Positions 33,389 through 42,810 of a stretch of DNA of 64,000 bases are shown here, in pieces. Both the position numbers and the translations under genes were made by a program. Source of the stretch: CAWABB01 sp963780165 (GTDB lineage: Bacteria; Bacteroidota; Ignavibacteria; UBA10030; UBA6906). Position 1 is the first letter of the stretch. Every line of letters begins with the position of its first letter. The notes beneath the pieces are model-generated. The model did no database searches, was not told the origin of the DNA, and saw only the letters and a program-made list of their open reading frames with translations. The stretch lies in the NCBI GenBank assembly GCA_963780165.1, contig CAWABB010000001.1, positions 744,001 through 808,000 of the forward strand. Reading direction: 5' to 3'.

Positions 33389-34648
33389 TCATTCATAGCG
33401 AAGAGCATCGATCGGGTCGAGCGACGAGGCCTTCCAGGCCGGGTAGACGCCGAACAGGATGCCCACGAGCGAGCAGACGGCGATGCCAATGGCCGCCCAA
33501 TCCCACGGAAATATCGCAGGCACTTCCATCAGGAGGCTCACCACGTTCCCGCCGAGCACGCCGAGGAGGATGCCGATGAGCCCGCCGATTTCGGACAGGA
33601 TCACGGCCTCGATCAGGAACTGGCGGAGGATATCGGCCTTCTGTGCGCCCACGGCCTTCCGGATGCCGATCTCGCGCGTCCGCTCGGTGACGGAGACCAG
33701 CATGATATTCATGATCCCCACGCCCGCGGCCAGGAGGGCGATCGAGCTGACGACCAGCACGCCCATCCGGACGTACAGGGTGAATTCATTGAACTGTGTG
33801 ATGAGGGAGTCGTTGGAGAAATAGGCGAAATCGTCTTCCTTGCCCGGCGGCACGTTGCGCGCTGCGCGGAGGATTGCGCGAGCCTGTTCCAGCGCATCGT
33901 CAAAGACTTCCCTGCTTCGCGCTTTCACCATGATGTTCACGCTCCGGTCGGCGCGCCCGAAGCGCTGGAAAAAAGTCGTGATCGGGATGGCGATAAAGCT
34001 GTCAGCATTTCCGCCCAGGGCGCTCCCCTTCGAAGCGAACACGCCGATCACTTTGAAGACCTGACCCCTCACGCGGATGTCCTCCCCGACCGGGTTCACG
34101 CTCGGAGGGAAGAGCTTGTCGCTCACCGCCTTGCCAAGCACTGCTACCGGCGCAGCGAGATCGAGGTCCTGTTGATTCAGGCCGCGCCCGACCTCGACGG
34201 CCCAGTCGTTCGTGACCATGCCATCCAGGTTTTCGCCCGCGATCTGGACGTTCGGGTTCGTCTTCTCGCCCTTCCAGGCAACCTGGTTTCCAAATTGCCA
34301 CACCTCCAGGCCCACCGCTTCCGCCAGCGTTGCCTTCTCGCGAACGGTGTTCGCCTGCTCGTACGTGATATCCTTGCGGTTGCGCAGCCTGTGCCGGGCT
34401 TCATGCCCGCCTTCAAACTCGGTGGGAAATTTCTGGATCTGGAACGTGTTGGCGCCGAGCTGTGTCATCCCCTCTTCGATGGAGTTGCGAAGCACGCCGA
34501 TCGCCGTCATCACGGCGATGATGGAGAAGACTCCGACGGCGATGCCCAGCAGCGTCAGGACCGAGCGCAGCTTGCTCGCCTTGATGGCGGAGAGCGCCAT
34601 GGCGAGGCTCTCGCGGATGTTCGCAATCTCGTGAATGAACTTACTCAT
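33389..34648 (-). CDS. MacB-type ABC permease, second subunit
   Basis: The protein of about 419 residues has the one-FtsX layout: N-terminal span (K-L-R-S-V-L-T-L-L-G-I-A-V-G), periplasmic MacB domain (about 45-270) and three C-terminal spans with the coupling motif E-I-G-I-R-K-A-V-G-A. Start M-S-K-F-I-H at 34648 overlaps the stop of the first permease gene by eight bases. With that gene it would form a heterodimeric permease; the ATPase and adaptor lie upstream in the operon. Confidence 0.88.
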   Translation of the reverse strand: MSKFIHEIANIRESLAMALSAIKASKLRSVLTLLGIAVGVFSIIAVMTAIGVLRNSIEEGMTQLGANTFQIQKFPTEFEGGHEARHRLRNRKDITYEQANTVREKATLAEAVGLEVWQFGNQVAWKGEKTNPNVQIAGENLDGMVTNDWAVEVGRGLNQQDLDLAAPVAVLGKAVSDKLFPPSVNPVGEDIRVRGQVFKVIGVFASKGSALGGNADSFIAIPITTFFQRFGRADRSVNIMVKARSREVFDDALEQARAILRAARNVPPGKEDDFAYFSNDSLITQFNEFTLYVRMGVLVVSSIALLAAGVGIMNIMLVSVTERTREIGIRKAVGAQKADILRQFLIEAVILSEIGGLIGILLGVLGGNVVSLLMEVPAIFPWDWAAIGIAVCSLVGILFGVYPAWKASSLDPIDALRYE

Positions 34649-35867
34649 AGCGCAAGGCCTCCACAGGATCCATCTTTGCCGCCCGGTAGGCCGGGAGGAA
34701 TCCCGACACGACACCGACCATGAGCGATATCGCGATCGCTATGAACACAACGGAGAGCGGCATTGCGGTCGGCAGCACCTGGTCCACAATCAGACTCAGC
34801 GGGAACGCGATCGCGAGTCCGATCAGCCCTCCGATAAGACACAACGCCGCCGCCTCGGCCAGGAACTGCATCAGGATCGACCGTCGCGGGGCGCCGATCG
34901 CCTTTCTGATCCCTATCTCCTTCGTCCTCTCCGTCACGGACACGAACATGATGTTCATGATCCCGATGCCGCCCACGAAGAGGGACAACCCCGTGATGAA
35001 GAGCCCCACCGATGCGATCACCAGGCTGATCGGCGCGAATGCGGCGGTCAGAAGTTCCTGCTGGTTTATTTCGAAGTCCTTGGGTTTCCCTGGTGGGATG
35101 TGGCGGAGTTTGCGCATGATGCCCTCAAGCTCCAGCTTGGCGTCTTCCATCTCCTTCAGGTCGGCGACTCTGACCTGAATCGTGACGTCCCGCCTCCTGC
35201 CGCCGAACTTGCTTTCGAATGAATTGATCGGCACGAATACGCGGGTATCCGATGTGAACACACCAAACAGCCCCCCCTGCTTCTCGAACACTCCAAGCAC
35301 GGTATAGGGATTTCCTGCGACGCGTATGGTCTTGCCGATCGGGTCCTCGCGCGGAAACAGGTTCTCCGCGATGGTGGCTCCGATCGTACACACCGGGCGA
35401 CCGCCGGCCGATTCTTCGGCGGTGAAGAACCGTCCGTCCTCGAGGAGAACCCCCGCGGCGTTCAGGTACTGGTGCGTCGTTCCGGTCACGAACGCGTCCT
35501 CTGTGGAGTTGTCGCCGTACGTCACGCGCCGGCGGGTGGCGATGACCGGCGCCACAGCCGACGCGTACAGCGACTGCCGCTCGATGTTGCCTGCAAACCG
35601 CGTCTCCAGCTGCCTGCGGTTCCGGAAGCTCGACCAGTCTTCGTTGCTTATCCACGGAAACCGCTGGATATACAGGACGTCGGTCCCGAAGGCTGAGGCG
35701 CTCTTGTCGAACGCCCGGTTCACCCCCTCGATGGCCGTGGCCATCAGGGTGACCGACACGATCCCGATCACGATGCCCAGGGTTGTCAGAACCGACCGCA
35801 TCTTGTTCGCACGTATCGCCGCGAACGAGATGATCAGCCCTTCGCCCAGCTCACGCAGAAAGTCCAT
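34641..35867 (-). CDS. MacB-type ABC permease, first subunit
   Basis: The 408-residue protein has the same architecture as its partner: N-terminal span (N-K-M-R-S-V-L-T-T-L-G-I-V-I-G), MacB periplasmic domain and three C-terminal spans with E-I-G-I-R-K-A-I-G-A-P. The two paralogues arose by duplication and have diverged clearly. It sits 33 bases after the ATPase gene. Confidence 0.88.
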   Translation of the reverse strand: MDFLRELGEGLIISFAAIRANKMRSVLTTLGIVIGIVSVTLMATAIEGVNRAFDKSASAFGTDVLYIQRFPWISNEDWSSFRNRRQLETRFAGNIERQSLYASAVAPVIATRRRVTYGDNSTEDAFVTGTTHQYLNAAGVLLEDGRFFTAEESAGGRPVCTIGATIAENLFPREDPIGKTIRVAGNPYTVLGVFEKQGGLFGVFTSDTRVFVPINSFESKFGGRRRDVTIQVRVADLKEMEDAKLELEGIMRKLRHIPPGKPKDFEINQQELLTAAFAPISLVIASVGLFITGLSLFVGGIGIMNIMFVSVTERTKEIGIRKAIGAPRRSILMQFLAEAAALCLIGGLIGLAIAFPLSLIVDQVLPTAMPLSVVFIAIAISLMVGVVSGFLPAYRAAKMDPVEALRYE

Positions 35868-35900
35868 GGTTCGTAACGTTCTCCCGCCCGGGGACGTCCG

Positions 35901-36617
35901 TCAGGACGCCGCGGCTGCGTACGTCTTGCGCTTGTGCGCAGCCTCGTCGGATTCGACTTTCCCGTCACGCACGCGAATCACCCGATGGGCATGCTCTGCG
36001 ATGTCCGCCTCGTGCGTCACAAGAATGATGGTATTCCCCTGCCGGTGAAGCTCTTCGAACAGGAGCATGATTTCCTCGCCGGTCTTCGAGTCCAGGTTTC
36101 CCGTAGGCTCGTCCGCCAGGATGATCGACGGCCGGGTCACAAGCGCCCGGGCCACGGCCACCCTTTGCCGCTGGCCGCCGGAGAGCTCATTGGGTTTGTG
36201 ATGGCTGCGGTCGCCGAGACCGACGTGCTGCAGCGTCTCCAGCGCACGCCGCCTTCGCTCGCCGGAGCCGAGTCCGGCATAGATCAGGGGCAGCTCAACG
36301 TTGTGCAGGGCGTCTGAACGCGGCAGCAGGTTGAACGTCTGAAAGACGAACCCGATCTCCTTGTTCCGGATCTTCGCCAGCTCGTTGTCGTTCATGTCGC
36401 TGACGGCCAGACCGTTGAACATATATGACCCCGAAGTGGGCGTGTCCAGGCAGCCGATGATGTTCATCAGCGTGGACTTTCCTGACCCCGACGGCCCCAT
36501 GATGGCGACGTACTCGTTCTTACCGATCACGACGGTGACACCTCGCAGGGCGTGGACCTCCTCTGCACCGCCCATGTCGTAGGTCTTGACGATGTTGGTC
36601 AGCTCAATGACGCTCAT
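35901..36617 (-). CDS. MacB-type ABC transporter ATP-binding protein
   Basis: The 238-residue ATPase has Walker A G-P-S-G-S-G-K-S, Q-loop V-F-Q-T-F-N-L-L, signature L-S-G-G-Q-R-Q-R, Walker B I-I-L-A-D-E-P-T-G-N-L-D and the switch V-T-H-E. It begins two bases after the adaptor stop codon. In this family ATP hydrolysis drives a mechanical cycle in the permease that pushes periplasmic substrate through the TolC duct, rather than carrying it across the inner membrane. Confidence 0.92.
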   Translation of the reverse strand: MSVIELTNIVKTYDMGGAEEVHALRGVTVVIGKNEYVAIMGPSGSGKSTLMNIIGCLDTPTSGSYMFNGLAVSDMNDNELAKIRNKEIGFVFQTFNLLPRSDALHNVELPLIYAGLGSGERRRRALETLQHVGLGDRSHHKPNELSGGQRQRVAVARALVTRPSIILADEPTGNLDSKTGEEIMLLFEELHRQGNTIILVTHEADIAEHAHRVIRVRDGKVESDEAAHKRKTYAAAAS

Positions 36618-36619
36618 GG

Positions 36620-37909
36620 TCAGGCCCCTTCCACCCGCTGGGGTCCGCGCCCGCGCCGTGGCTCTTCAACCTTCACCTTCGCGCCGTCCTCCAGCTCACG
36701 GTTGATCACGCGGTACGTTCCCGACACGACCTGCGCGCCCTCTTCGAGGCCCTCGCTGATCTCCACATACGTGTCGTTGCTGATGCCGCGCTTCACCGGC
36801 ATGGCTTTCGCGACGCCGTCGACGACCACGAACGCCACTTCCTTCATCTGCCCCTCGGGCTTCTTCTCCTCTGCCACCGGGCCGCCAGCCGGGCCCCCGG
36901 CCACGACCACCTTGCCCCGCTGCCCGTCCACCGTCGAATCCTTCACCTCCATTTTCGGCGCGCGCGTCGTGACCGACTGCACGGGGATCGTGAGCACGTT
37001 CATCTTCGTCTCCGTCTCGATATCAGCCATCATCGACATGCCGGGACGAAGCGAGATGTCCTTGTCCACCACGCGCATCTTCACCTGGAAGTTTGTCACC
37101 TCCTCCTGCGTCCCGAGCCCTTTTGAAGCCGCGGTGTTCGCGATCTCGTACACGAGCGCGTTGACCTTCCGGTCCGGGAACGCGTCGATCGAGACCCGGG
37201 CCGTGTCGCCGATGGAGACATTGATCACGTCGGTCTCGGACACATCCACCCGCGCTTCCATCCGTGAGAGGTCGGCGATCGTCATGACTTCCGTCCCCTG
37301 GAACTGCTGCGTCCCCAGCACCCGCTCGCCAAGCTCGGAATTCAGCTGGCTGACGGTCCCGTCCATCGGCGCAAAAACGGTGGTTTTGCGCAGGCTTTCT
37401 TCGGCCTGATCGAGGGTCGCCTTCGCGCGGGCATATTGCGCTTTGGCCGACTCGAAGAAGGCTTTGGCCTGGTCATGTTCCGTCTCAGAGACCATACCTT
37501 TCTCAAAGAGCGAGGAAATCCGCCTGTATTCAGGCTCGGTACGCGCAAGCTCCGCCTTGGCCGAGAGCAACCCGGCCGAGGCCTGGTCTCGCTGCGCGGT
37601 GTACAGGTCCGGCTTGATCTTCATCAGTAGGTCGCCCTTCTTCACCCGGTCGCCTTCCTTGACGGGCAGAGCCACGATCTCGCCGCTCACCTCGGGGGAG
37701 ATCTTGACCATGACCTCCGGCTGAATCTTCCCTGTGGCTGTGACGACCTGCGTGATGGTCCGGCGCTGGGCCTTCTCGACCTGCACCGTAATCACATTCT
37801 CTTTGCGCGAACCGAGGAAGATCACCAGTCCGAGCGCGATGACCAGCACTCCGATAACACTCCAGATGATGATCCGTTTGCGCGTCTTCTTCTTTCCGTT
37901 TGTTGCCAT
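36620..37909 (-). CDS. MacA-type periplasmic adaptor
   Basis: The 429-residue protein has an N-terminal span (I-I-I-W-S-V-I-G-V-L-V-I-A-L-G-L-V-I-F-L), lipoyl halves (V-K-I-S-P-E-V-S-G-E-I and T-V-F-A-P-M-D-G-T-V), an intervening coiled-coil hairpin (Q-A-K-A-F-F-E-S-A-K-A-Q-Y-A-R-A-K-A) and barrel/MP domains. A glycine/proline-rich insertion (G-G-P-A-G-G-P-V) occurs near residue 335. GGGAGCGGG upstream supports the ATG. It links the permease pair to the TolC protein encoded before it. Confidence 0.9.
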   Translation of the reverse strand: MATNGKKKTRKRIIIWSVIGVLVIALGLVIFLGSRKENVITVQVEKAQRRTITQVVTATGKIQPEVMVKISPEVSGEIVALPVKEGDRVKKGDLLMKIKPDLYTAQRDQASAGLLSAKAELARTEPEYRRISSLFEKGMVSETEHDQAKAFFESAKAQYARAKATLDQAEESLRKTTVFAPMDGTVSQLNSELGERVLGTQQFQGTEVMTIADLSRMEARVDVSETDVINVSIGDTARVSIDAFPDRKVNALVYEIANTAASKGLGTQEEVTNFQVKMRVVDKDISLRPGMSMMADIETETKMNVLTIPVQSVTTRAPKMEVKDSTVDGQRGKVVVAGGPAGGPVAEEKKPEGQMKEVAFVVVDGVAKAMPVKRGISNDTYVEISEGLEEGAQVVSGTYRVINRELEDGAKVKVEEPRRGRGPQRVEGA

Positions 37910-37933
37910 GGAAACCCGCTCCCAGCGATGGTG

Positions 37934-39289
37934 TTAGTACTTGCGCTCACCGAGCGCAAATTCCAGGTTGTACTTTGCAGTCAGATAACTGTAGACGGAG
38001 TTGACTCTGTTGGCTTCCGCGTTAACGTAGTTCGCATTCCCGACGAGCAGGTCGAGCAGCGTGCCCGCCCCCAGATTGTACCGCTCTTCGGCGATCTTCC
38101 GGTCTTCAGCGGCCGAGACGAGCGCCTGTTCCGTAACCTGCAGCGCTTTCATCGCCGCGTCCAGGTCCAGCACCGCCTTCCGCACCTCCACCGTCACGTC
38201 GCGCTCGGTCTGCGCTTTTGCGATCTCGGCGTTCCGCTTTGAAACCTCAGCGGTCTGGATCTGCTGCTCGCGCAAGAACCCGTCGAAGAGGTTCCAGCGG
38301 ACATTGAGCCCCCAGTTGAGGCTCTTGTTATCGGACAGGTTCTCGAATTTCTCTCCGTTCAGGTTGTAGCCGCCGAATGCGCCGATCGCAGGGTAGTAGC
38401 CGCTGTAGGCGCTTGTCACGCTGCCATCGGCGGCGTTCACCTGTTCCATCGCCGCCATGAAATCGGGGCGCGCCTGGATCGCGCGATCCTGCAGCACGCC
38501 GAGACCGCCACGACCTCTGAAGTCGTTTCTCAGCTGTTGCATCTCGAGAGAGTCGATCGTGGTCGGCAGCGTGGCGTCCACAACCTTATAGTCCTGCCGC
38601 CCGTCCAGACCGATGAGCGCGAGCAGGTCGACTTTCGCCTTCAGGTGGTTGTTCGTCGCGGAGATGACGCTCAGCTCGTCGCTGGCCACCTGCGACTGCT
38701 GGCGATACACGTCGGCAAGCGAGAGCGCGCCCACGCGGTTGGACTCGGTGATCCGCTCCAACTGGCGCTTATCCCGCTTCAGGTTCTCTTCCGTGACCAC
38801 AACAAGCTTCTCCGTGCGCAGCACGTTCAGATACTCGCTGGCGGTCTGATAGACGATCGCCTGCCGCGTGCGCACGACCCCGAGCTTCGCGGAGGCTTCA
38901 CGCGCATTCGCGGCGGACACATTCCCTTCACGACCGAGGAAGTCGAACACGGTCAGCCCTGCTGAGAGCCCGGCACCTACGCTGCCGTTTGTCTCGCTCG
39001 ACGCGGGGAAATCGACAGGCGTTCCCTGAATGACACCCCGGTACCCTGACTGATCGGTCTGGGTTCGTCTCCATGACCCGCTGGCATCCAGGGACGGGAG
39101 GTACTGTCCCATCGCGGCACGGGACTGGCTTTCGGCGGCGTCCAGGTTATTTTGCGATTGGACGACGCTCAGGTTCTTCTGAAGCGCAAGGTCGATGGCT
39201 TGCTGAAGGGTGAGTGTTTGCTCCTGGGCAATTCCGGCTGCACCGTGGAGGAAGAGGAACGTGGCCAACAGGGCCGCTAGAATTCGCAT
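37934..39289 (-). CDS. TolC-family outer-membrane efflux protein, first gene of the MacAB-type operon
   Basis: The 451-residue protein starts M-R-I-L-A-A-L-L-A-T-F-L-F with a signal peptide ending in G-I-A-Q, then two repeated OEP domains with L-T-L-Q-Q-A-I-D-L-A-L-Q-K-N-L at about residue 22 and long heptad helices. Length is typical. I use the internal ATG at 39289, since the ORF extension upstream to 39394 lacks a signal peptide. It should form the outer-membrane duct for the adaptor and permeases encoded downstream. Confidence 0.88.
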   Translation of the reverse strand: MRILAALLATFLFLHGAAGIAQEQTLTLQQAIDLALQKNLSVVQSQNNLDAAESQSRAAMGQYLPSLDASGSWRRTQTDQSGYRGVIQGTPVDFPASSETNGSVGAGLSAGLTVFDFLGREGNVSAANAREASAKLGVVRTRQAIVYQTASEYLNVLRTEKLVVVTEENLKRDKRQLERITESNRVGALSLADVYRQQSQVASDELSVISATNNHLKAKVDLLALIGLDGRQDYKVVDATLPTTIDSLEMQQLRNDFRGRGGLGVLQDRAIQARPDFMAAMEQVNAADGSVTSAYSGYYPAIGAFGGYNLNGEKFENLSDNKSLNWGLNVRWNLFDGFLREQQIQTAEVSKRNAEIAKAQTERDVTVEVRKAVLDLDAAMKALQVTEQALVSAAEDRKIAEERYNLGAGTLLDLLVGNANYVNAEANRVNSVYSYLTAKYNLEFALGERKY

Positions 39290-39450
39290 AGTGGACTCCG
39301 AAACATGGGGCGGATGACTACTATTTAAACGCAAAGAACGATTGAATGTTACGACAAAACTGTCTCCGGGGCCTGATTTGCGTCGCCAGATCAATGCAGA
39401 ATGATCTCTGATTCCCCTGCCGGATCGCGGTCTTCGCCCGAAAAATTCGC

Positions 39451-40914
39451 CTATTCTGGAGGACGGACGCTCCCCAGGAGCCCCTCCCTGCTTCCAGGGA
39501 GCCCCTCCTTGCCTGCCAGAATCCCGTCTTTAATAGAGAGGAGATACGCCAGCGCGGCGTCGTGCTCGTTGGGGATTCGGCCGTCAAGAATGGCCTCTTC
39601 TATGGCTTTTTTGAGAATCCCGACCTCCCGGCCCTCCCGAAGCCCGCAAACCGCCATGATTTCGTCACCTTTCACGGGGGGCTGCCACGCCCTCAAACGG
39701 TCCTTCTCCTCAACCTCCGCGATCTTCTCCATCACCCGGTCGTAGTTCCGGAGATACCGCGCCACGAGCTTGGGATTCTTCGAGGTGATGTCGGCACGGC
39801 ACAGCTTCATCAGATCATCCACGTCCTCGCCTGCCTCGAACACCAGACGCCGGACCGCCGAGTCGGTCACCTCCTCGTCCACCAGCACCATCGGCCGCAG
39901 GTGCAGACGAACGAGCTTCTCGACGTACGGCAACGGGTCCATGGGGAACTTCATCCGGCGGAAGATCTTCTTCATCATCCGCGCCCCCACCTCCTCATGC
40001 CCGTGGAACGTCCAGCCGATCCCCTCCTTGAACGACTTCGTCCTTGGTTTTGCGATGTCGTGCGCCAGCGCGACGAACCGCAGCCAGACGTTGTCCGTTG
40101 TCGCGGCGATGTTGTCCACGACCTGGCAGGTGTGCAGGAAGACGTCCTTGTGGTGGTGGTCGCGCCGCTGATCGACGCCCGCCATATCCGCGATCTCGGG
40201 GAACACGATCTGAAGGACGCCGGTTTCGAACATCAGCCGGAGGCCGATGGACGGCTGGGGCACGCGCATGATCTTGAGGAACTCGTCCGTGATCCTCTCC
40301 TGCGACACGATGCTCAGCCGCTCGCGCATGGCGCTCACGGCCTTGAACGTCCGCTCCTCGATCCTGAACTCCAGCTGTGCCGCGAACCGGATGGCGCGGA
40401 GAATGCGAAGCGGATCGTCCTCGAACGTATGATCGGGATCGAGCGGCGTGCGGATGATCTCCTTTGCGAGGTCTTCCCTCCCTCCGAGCGGATCCTCGAG
40501 GGTGCCGTACGTGCCGGCATTCAGCGAGACCGCCATCGCGTTGATCGTGAAGTCGCGTCGCATCAGGTCGTCCGTGAGCGTTCCGCGCGTGACGTGCGGC
40601 TTGCGCGAGTCGTGCGCGTACTCCTCCCGCCGCGCGCCCACGAACTCCACCTTTCCGGTGTCCAGCGGCACCATGGCCGTCCCGAACCGCTCGAACGCCA
40701 CGACGGTCTCCACGCCGAGCTCGCGGGCCGCATGCCGCGCGAATGCGATGCCGTCGCCGACGACAAGGATGTCGATGTCCCTGTCCCCCTGCTCCAGCAG
40801 GAGGTCGCGCACGTATCCTCCGACGACGTAGATCTCGGCGCCCGCCGCGTCGGCGATCGCGCCGATCTTCGCCAGGAGGGGGTGTGTCAGATGGATGTGG
40901 GCTGTGTCGTTCAC
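39451..40914 (-). CDS. CCA-adding enzyme / poly(A) polymerase family with HD domain
   Basis: The 487-residue protein has the class II nucleotidyltransferase head (V-V-G-G-Y-V-R-D-L-L-L, then D-R-D-I-D-I-L with the metal-binding Asp pair), the R-R-D-F-T-I-N-A-M motif, the neck (D-P-L-R-I-L-R-A-I-R-F) and an HD-type domain (L-A-H-D-I-A-K-P-R-T). It either completes tRNA 3' ends or polyadenylates; none of the five tRNAs in this window encodes CCA, so a CCA-adding enzyme is required in this organism. The start is GTG at 40914. The last 25 residues (K-E-G-L-P-G-S-R-E-G-L-L-G) come from a short G-rich repeat that also forms a hairpin (39484-39501). Confidence 0.88.
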   Translation of the reverse strand: MNDTAHIHLTHPLLAKIGAIADAAGAEIYVVGGYVRDLLLEQGDRDIDILVVGDGIAFARHAARELGVETVVAFERFGTAMVPLDTGKVEFVGARREEYAHDSRKPHVTRGTLTDDLMRRDFTINAMAVSLNAGTYGTLEDPLGGREDLAKEIIRTPLDPDHTFEDDPLRILRAIRFAAQLEFRIEERTFKAVSAMRERLSIVSQERITDEFLKIMRVPQPSIGLRLMFETGVLQIVFPEIADMAGVDQRRDHHHKDVFLHTCQVVDNIAATTDNVWLRFVALAHDIAKPRTKSFKEGIGWTFHGHEEVGARMMKKIFRRMKFPMDPLPYVEKLVRLHLRPMVLVDEEVTDSAVRRLVFEAGEDVDDLMKLCRADITSKNPKLVARYLRNYDRVMEKIAEVEEKDRLRAWQPPVKGDEIMAVCGLREGREVGILKKAIEEAILDGRIPNEHDAALAYLLSIKDGILAGKEGLPGSREGLLGSVRPPE

Positions 40915-40939
40915 GATGAACAGGGCGACCTGTCGCCTG

Positions 40940-41932
40940 CTACAGGACGATGCGCTGCTCGCCGATCTTCTCCATGATGATGTTCGCCACTTGCAGGGCC
41001 CGCATGCCGTCGTCGCCGCTGACGACGGGGCGCGTGCCGTTCTTCACTGCCGCCGCGAACAGACCCAGCTCGTGCTGGAGCGCGTTGACTTCCCTGACTT
41101 CCGGCTGCTCGTACAGAACGCGGCGCTTGCGGTCTCCCGTGCCGATCTCGCCGAGCGTCATAACCCCGGGTCCCACCGGCTCGTCAGGCGACGCCAGGCG
41201 GAACACCTCCGAGAGCCCCTGCGAAAAGTCGATCGAGATGTACGTGCTCTGCTGGAACAGCCGCATCTTCCGCATTTTCCGCTGGGAAATGCGGCTGGCC
41301 GTCACGTTTGCCACGCAGCCGTTCTCAAACTGGAGGCGGGCGTTGGCAATGTCCACATTGTCCGACACCACCGCCACTCCGCTCGCGTCGACGTGTTTCA
41401 CGGGCGACTGCACGAAGCTCAGGATCAGGTCGATGTCGTGGATCATCAGGTCCAGCACCACGGCCACGTCCGTCCCGCGCGGGTTGAACTGCGCAAGCCG
41501 GTGCGACTCCACGAACAGCGGTCGCAGCTCGAACTTCTCGAGTGCCAGGATCGCCGCATTGAATCTCTCGATGTGTCCCACCTGCACTGTGACGCCCTTC
41601 TTCCGGGCGTGGGCGCACAGCGCCTCCGCTTCCGCGACTGTCGCCGTGATCGGTTTCTCGATCATCACGTGCCGCCCCTGCTCGATGGCGCGCGCCGCCA
41701 CCTCGGCGTGGGTGCTCGTCGGCGTCGCAATCGTCACCGCCTCGGACGCGGCGAGGAGCGCATCGATGTCCCGGAAGGCGGTCGTTCCGAGCTCCGCTGC
41801 GACCCTGGCAGCGTGGTCGGGCCGTTCGTCATAGATGCCGGCCAGCTTCACGCCCGGCACGTCCCTGAGCAGCTTCGCATGCAGGCTGCCGAGATGTCCG
41901 ACGCCGATGACACCGATGGGGAGTGTGGACAC
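40940..41932 (-). CDS. Gfo/Idh/MocA-family NAD(P)-dependent oxidoreductase
   Basis: The 330-residue protein has an N-terminal Rossmann fold (G-V-I-G-V-G-H-L-G-S-L-H), the family motif E-K-P-I near residue 96 and a C-terminal alpha/beta domain with V-L-D-L-M-I-H-D-I-D-L. Members oxidise or reduce sugars and cyclitols; some act on UDP-GlcNAc in lipid A or cell-wall pathways, but the substrate here cannot be told. It starts at GTG 41932, nine bases after AAGGAG, and lies 25 bases upstream of the CCA-enzyme gene in the same direction. Confidence 0.85.
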   Translation of the reverse strand: MSTLPIGVIGVGHLGSLHAKLLRDVPGVKLAGIYDERPDHAARVAAELGTTAFRDIDALLAASEAVTIATPTSTHAEVAARAIEQGRHVMIEKPITATVAEAEALCAHARKKGVTVQVGHIERFNAAILALEKFELRPLFVESHRLAQFNPRGTDVAVVLDLMIHDIDLILSFVQSPVKHVDASGVAVVSDNVDIANARLQFENGCVANVTASRISQRKMRKMRLFQQSTYISIDFSQGLSEVFRLASPDEPVGPGVMTLGEIGTGDRKRRVLYEQPEVREVNALQHELGLFAAAVKNGTRPVVSGDDGMRALQVANIIMEKIGEQRIVL

Positions 41933-42042
41933 GGATGAGATCTCCTTCTATCTGTCGCCGGCGTTGACGCCGGCTATGACTCGCGTGAATACAGAATCGT
42001 GACATGGGCCCATGCAATGCGTTCGTGCCGCGCGTGCACCGA

Positions 42043-42729
42043 TCAACTCAACTGCGCCCGGACCCACGCGTCGAATGCTGCAACGCTGTCGAACGTGCAC
42101 GAGGGGTTCACTGCCCTGACATGTTCGGGATCGAACGCATCCCACAATACGGACGCGATGCGGACGCCGGCGCCGTGGGCGGCCTTCGCGTCGGACACGG
42201 AATCGCCGACCATCAGCGCCTGCGAGGGCTGGAGCCCGAACCGCTCCAGTGCCTGCAGGATCCCTTCCGGATGAGGCTTGTGGTGCTCCACGTCGTTCCC
42301 GGTCACGATCAGGTCGAAATACCCCTCGAGCCCGAACGCGCGGAGCGTGATGTCGGTGGTCCACTTCCCCTTGCCCGTGAAGAGCGCGATCGTGATCTTC
42401 CGATCCTTCAGGAAGCGCAGGACGTTGTCGATGCCTTCGTGCAGGTCGGCCAGCGTCGGGTGCTGCGCCGCGTAGAACGCAAGCAGCTCCTGCATCAGCG
42501 CCGGCGAGCGCTCCGGTCCGAACACCTTTTCGATCGCGCCTTCCTCCGGTGGACCGAACAGCGCGACGATCTCCGCCGGCTCCATCGTGCGCCCCAGGTG
42601 CCGCTCCATCAGATGATTGAAGCTCGCGTAGATCAGATCGTTGGTCCGCACGAGCGTCCCATCCAGGTCGAAAATGACACACTTCAGGTCCGGGAACGGA
42701 GGACAGGTCGATGTCGAATTCGTAACCAT
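42043..42729 (-). CDS. HAD-superfamily phosphatase (Gph/PpaX-like)
   Basis: The 228-residue protein has HAD motif I (V-I-F-D-L-D-G-T-L-V, residues about 17-26), a helical cap, motif II (A-L-F-T-G-K-G), the motif III lysine (H-H-K-P-H-P) and motif IV (V-G-D-S-V-S-D). This is the phosphoglycolate/pyrophosphate phosphatase group; substrate unknown. The ATG at 42729 coincides with the predicted start point of a promoter, so the mRNA is expected to have no leader. The longer ORF to 43134 runs into the divergent methyltransferase gene and is rejected. Confidence 0.85.
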   Translation of the reverse strand: MVTNSTSTCPPFPDLKCVIFDLDGTLVRTNDLIYASFNHLMERHLGRTMEPAEIVALFGPPEEGAIEKVFGPERSPALMQELLAFYAAQHPTLADLHEGIDNVLRFLKDRKITIALFTGKGKWTTDITLRAFGLEGYFDLIVTGNDVEHHKPHPEGILQALERFGLQPSQALMVGDSVSDAKAAHGAGVRIASVLWDAFDPEHVRAVNPSCTFDSVAAFDAWVRAQLS

Positions 42730-42733
42730 CTTA

Positions 42734-42764
42734 CAAATATACGCACTGGCCTTGCGATTTCCAA
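42734..42764 (-). promoter_or_regulatory. Promoter of the HAD phosphatase gene, predicted leaderless
   Basis: On the minus strand TTGGAA (42764-42759), 17 bases, then TATATT with TG (42741-42734). Six bases separate the -10 hexamer from the ATG at 42729, exactly as at the DUF1573 gene. Confidence 0.65.
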
Positions 42765-42772
42765 TGAGGCGG

Positions 42773-42801
42773 TTGTATCTCCTTCGCCATTGTGGTATCT
42801 T
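42773..42801 (+). promoter_or_regulatory. Promoter of the rRNA methyltransferase gene
   Basis: TTGTAT (42773-42778), 17 bases, then TATCTT (42796-42801). The ATG follows nine bases later (42811), so the leader is at most a few bases. It lies back to back with the HAD promoter. Confidence 0.5.
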
Positions 42802-42810
42802 CATACACCT

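Noticed and set aside
39289..39394. Longer N-terminus for the TolC-family protein
   Set aside because: The extra 35 residues have no signal peptide, while the internal ATG at 39289 begins a good one.
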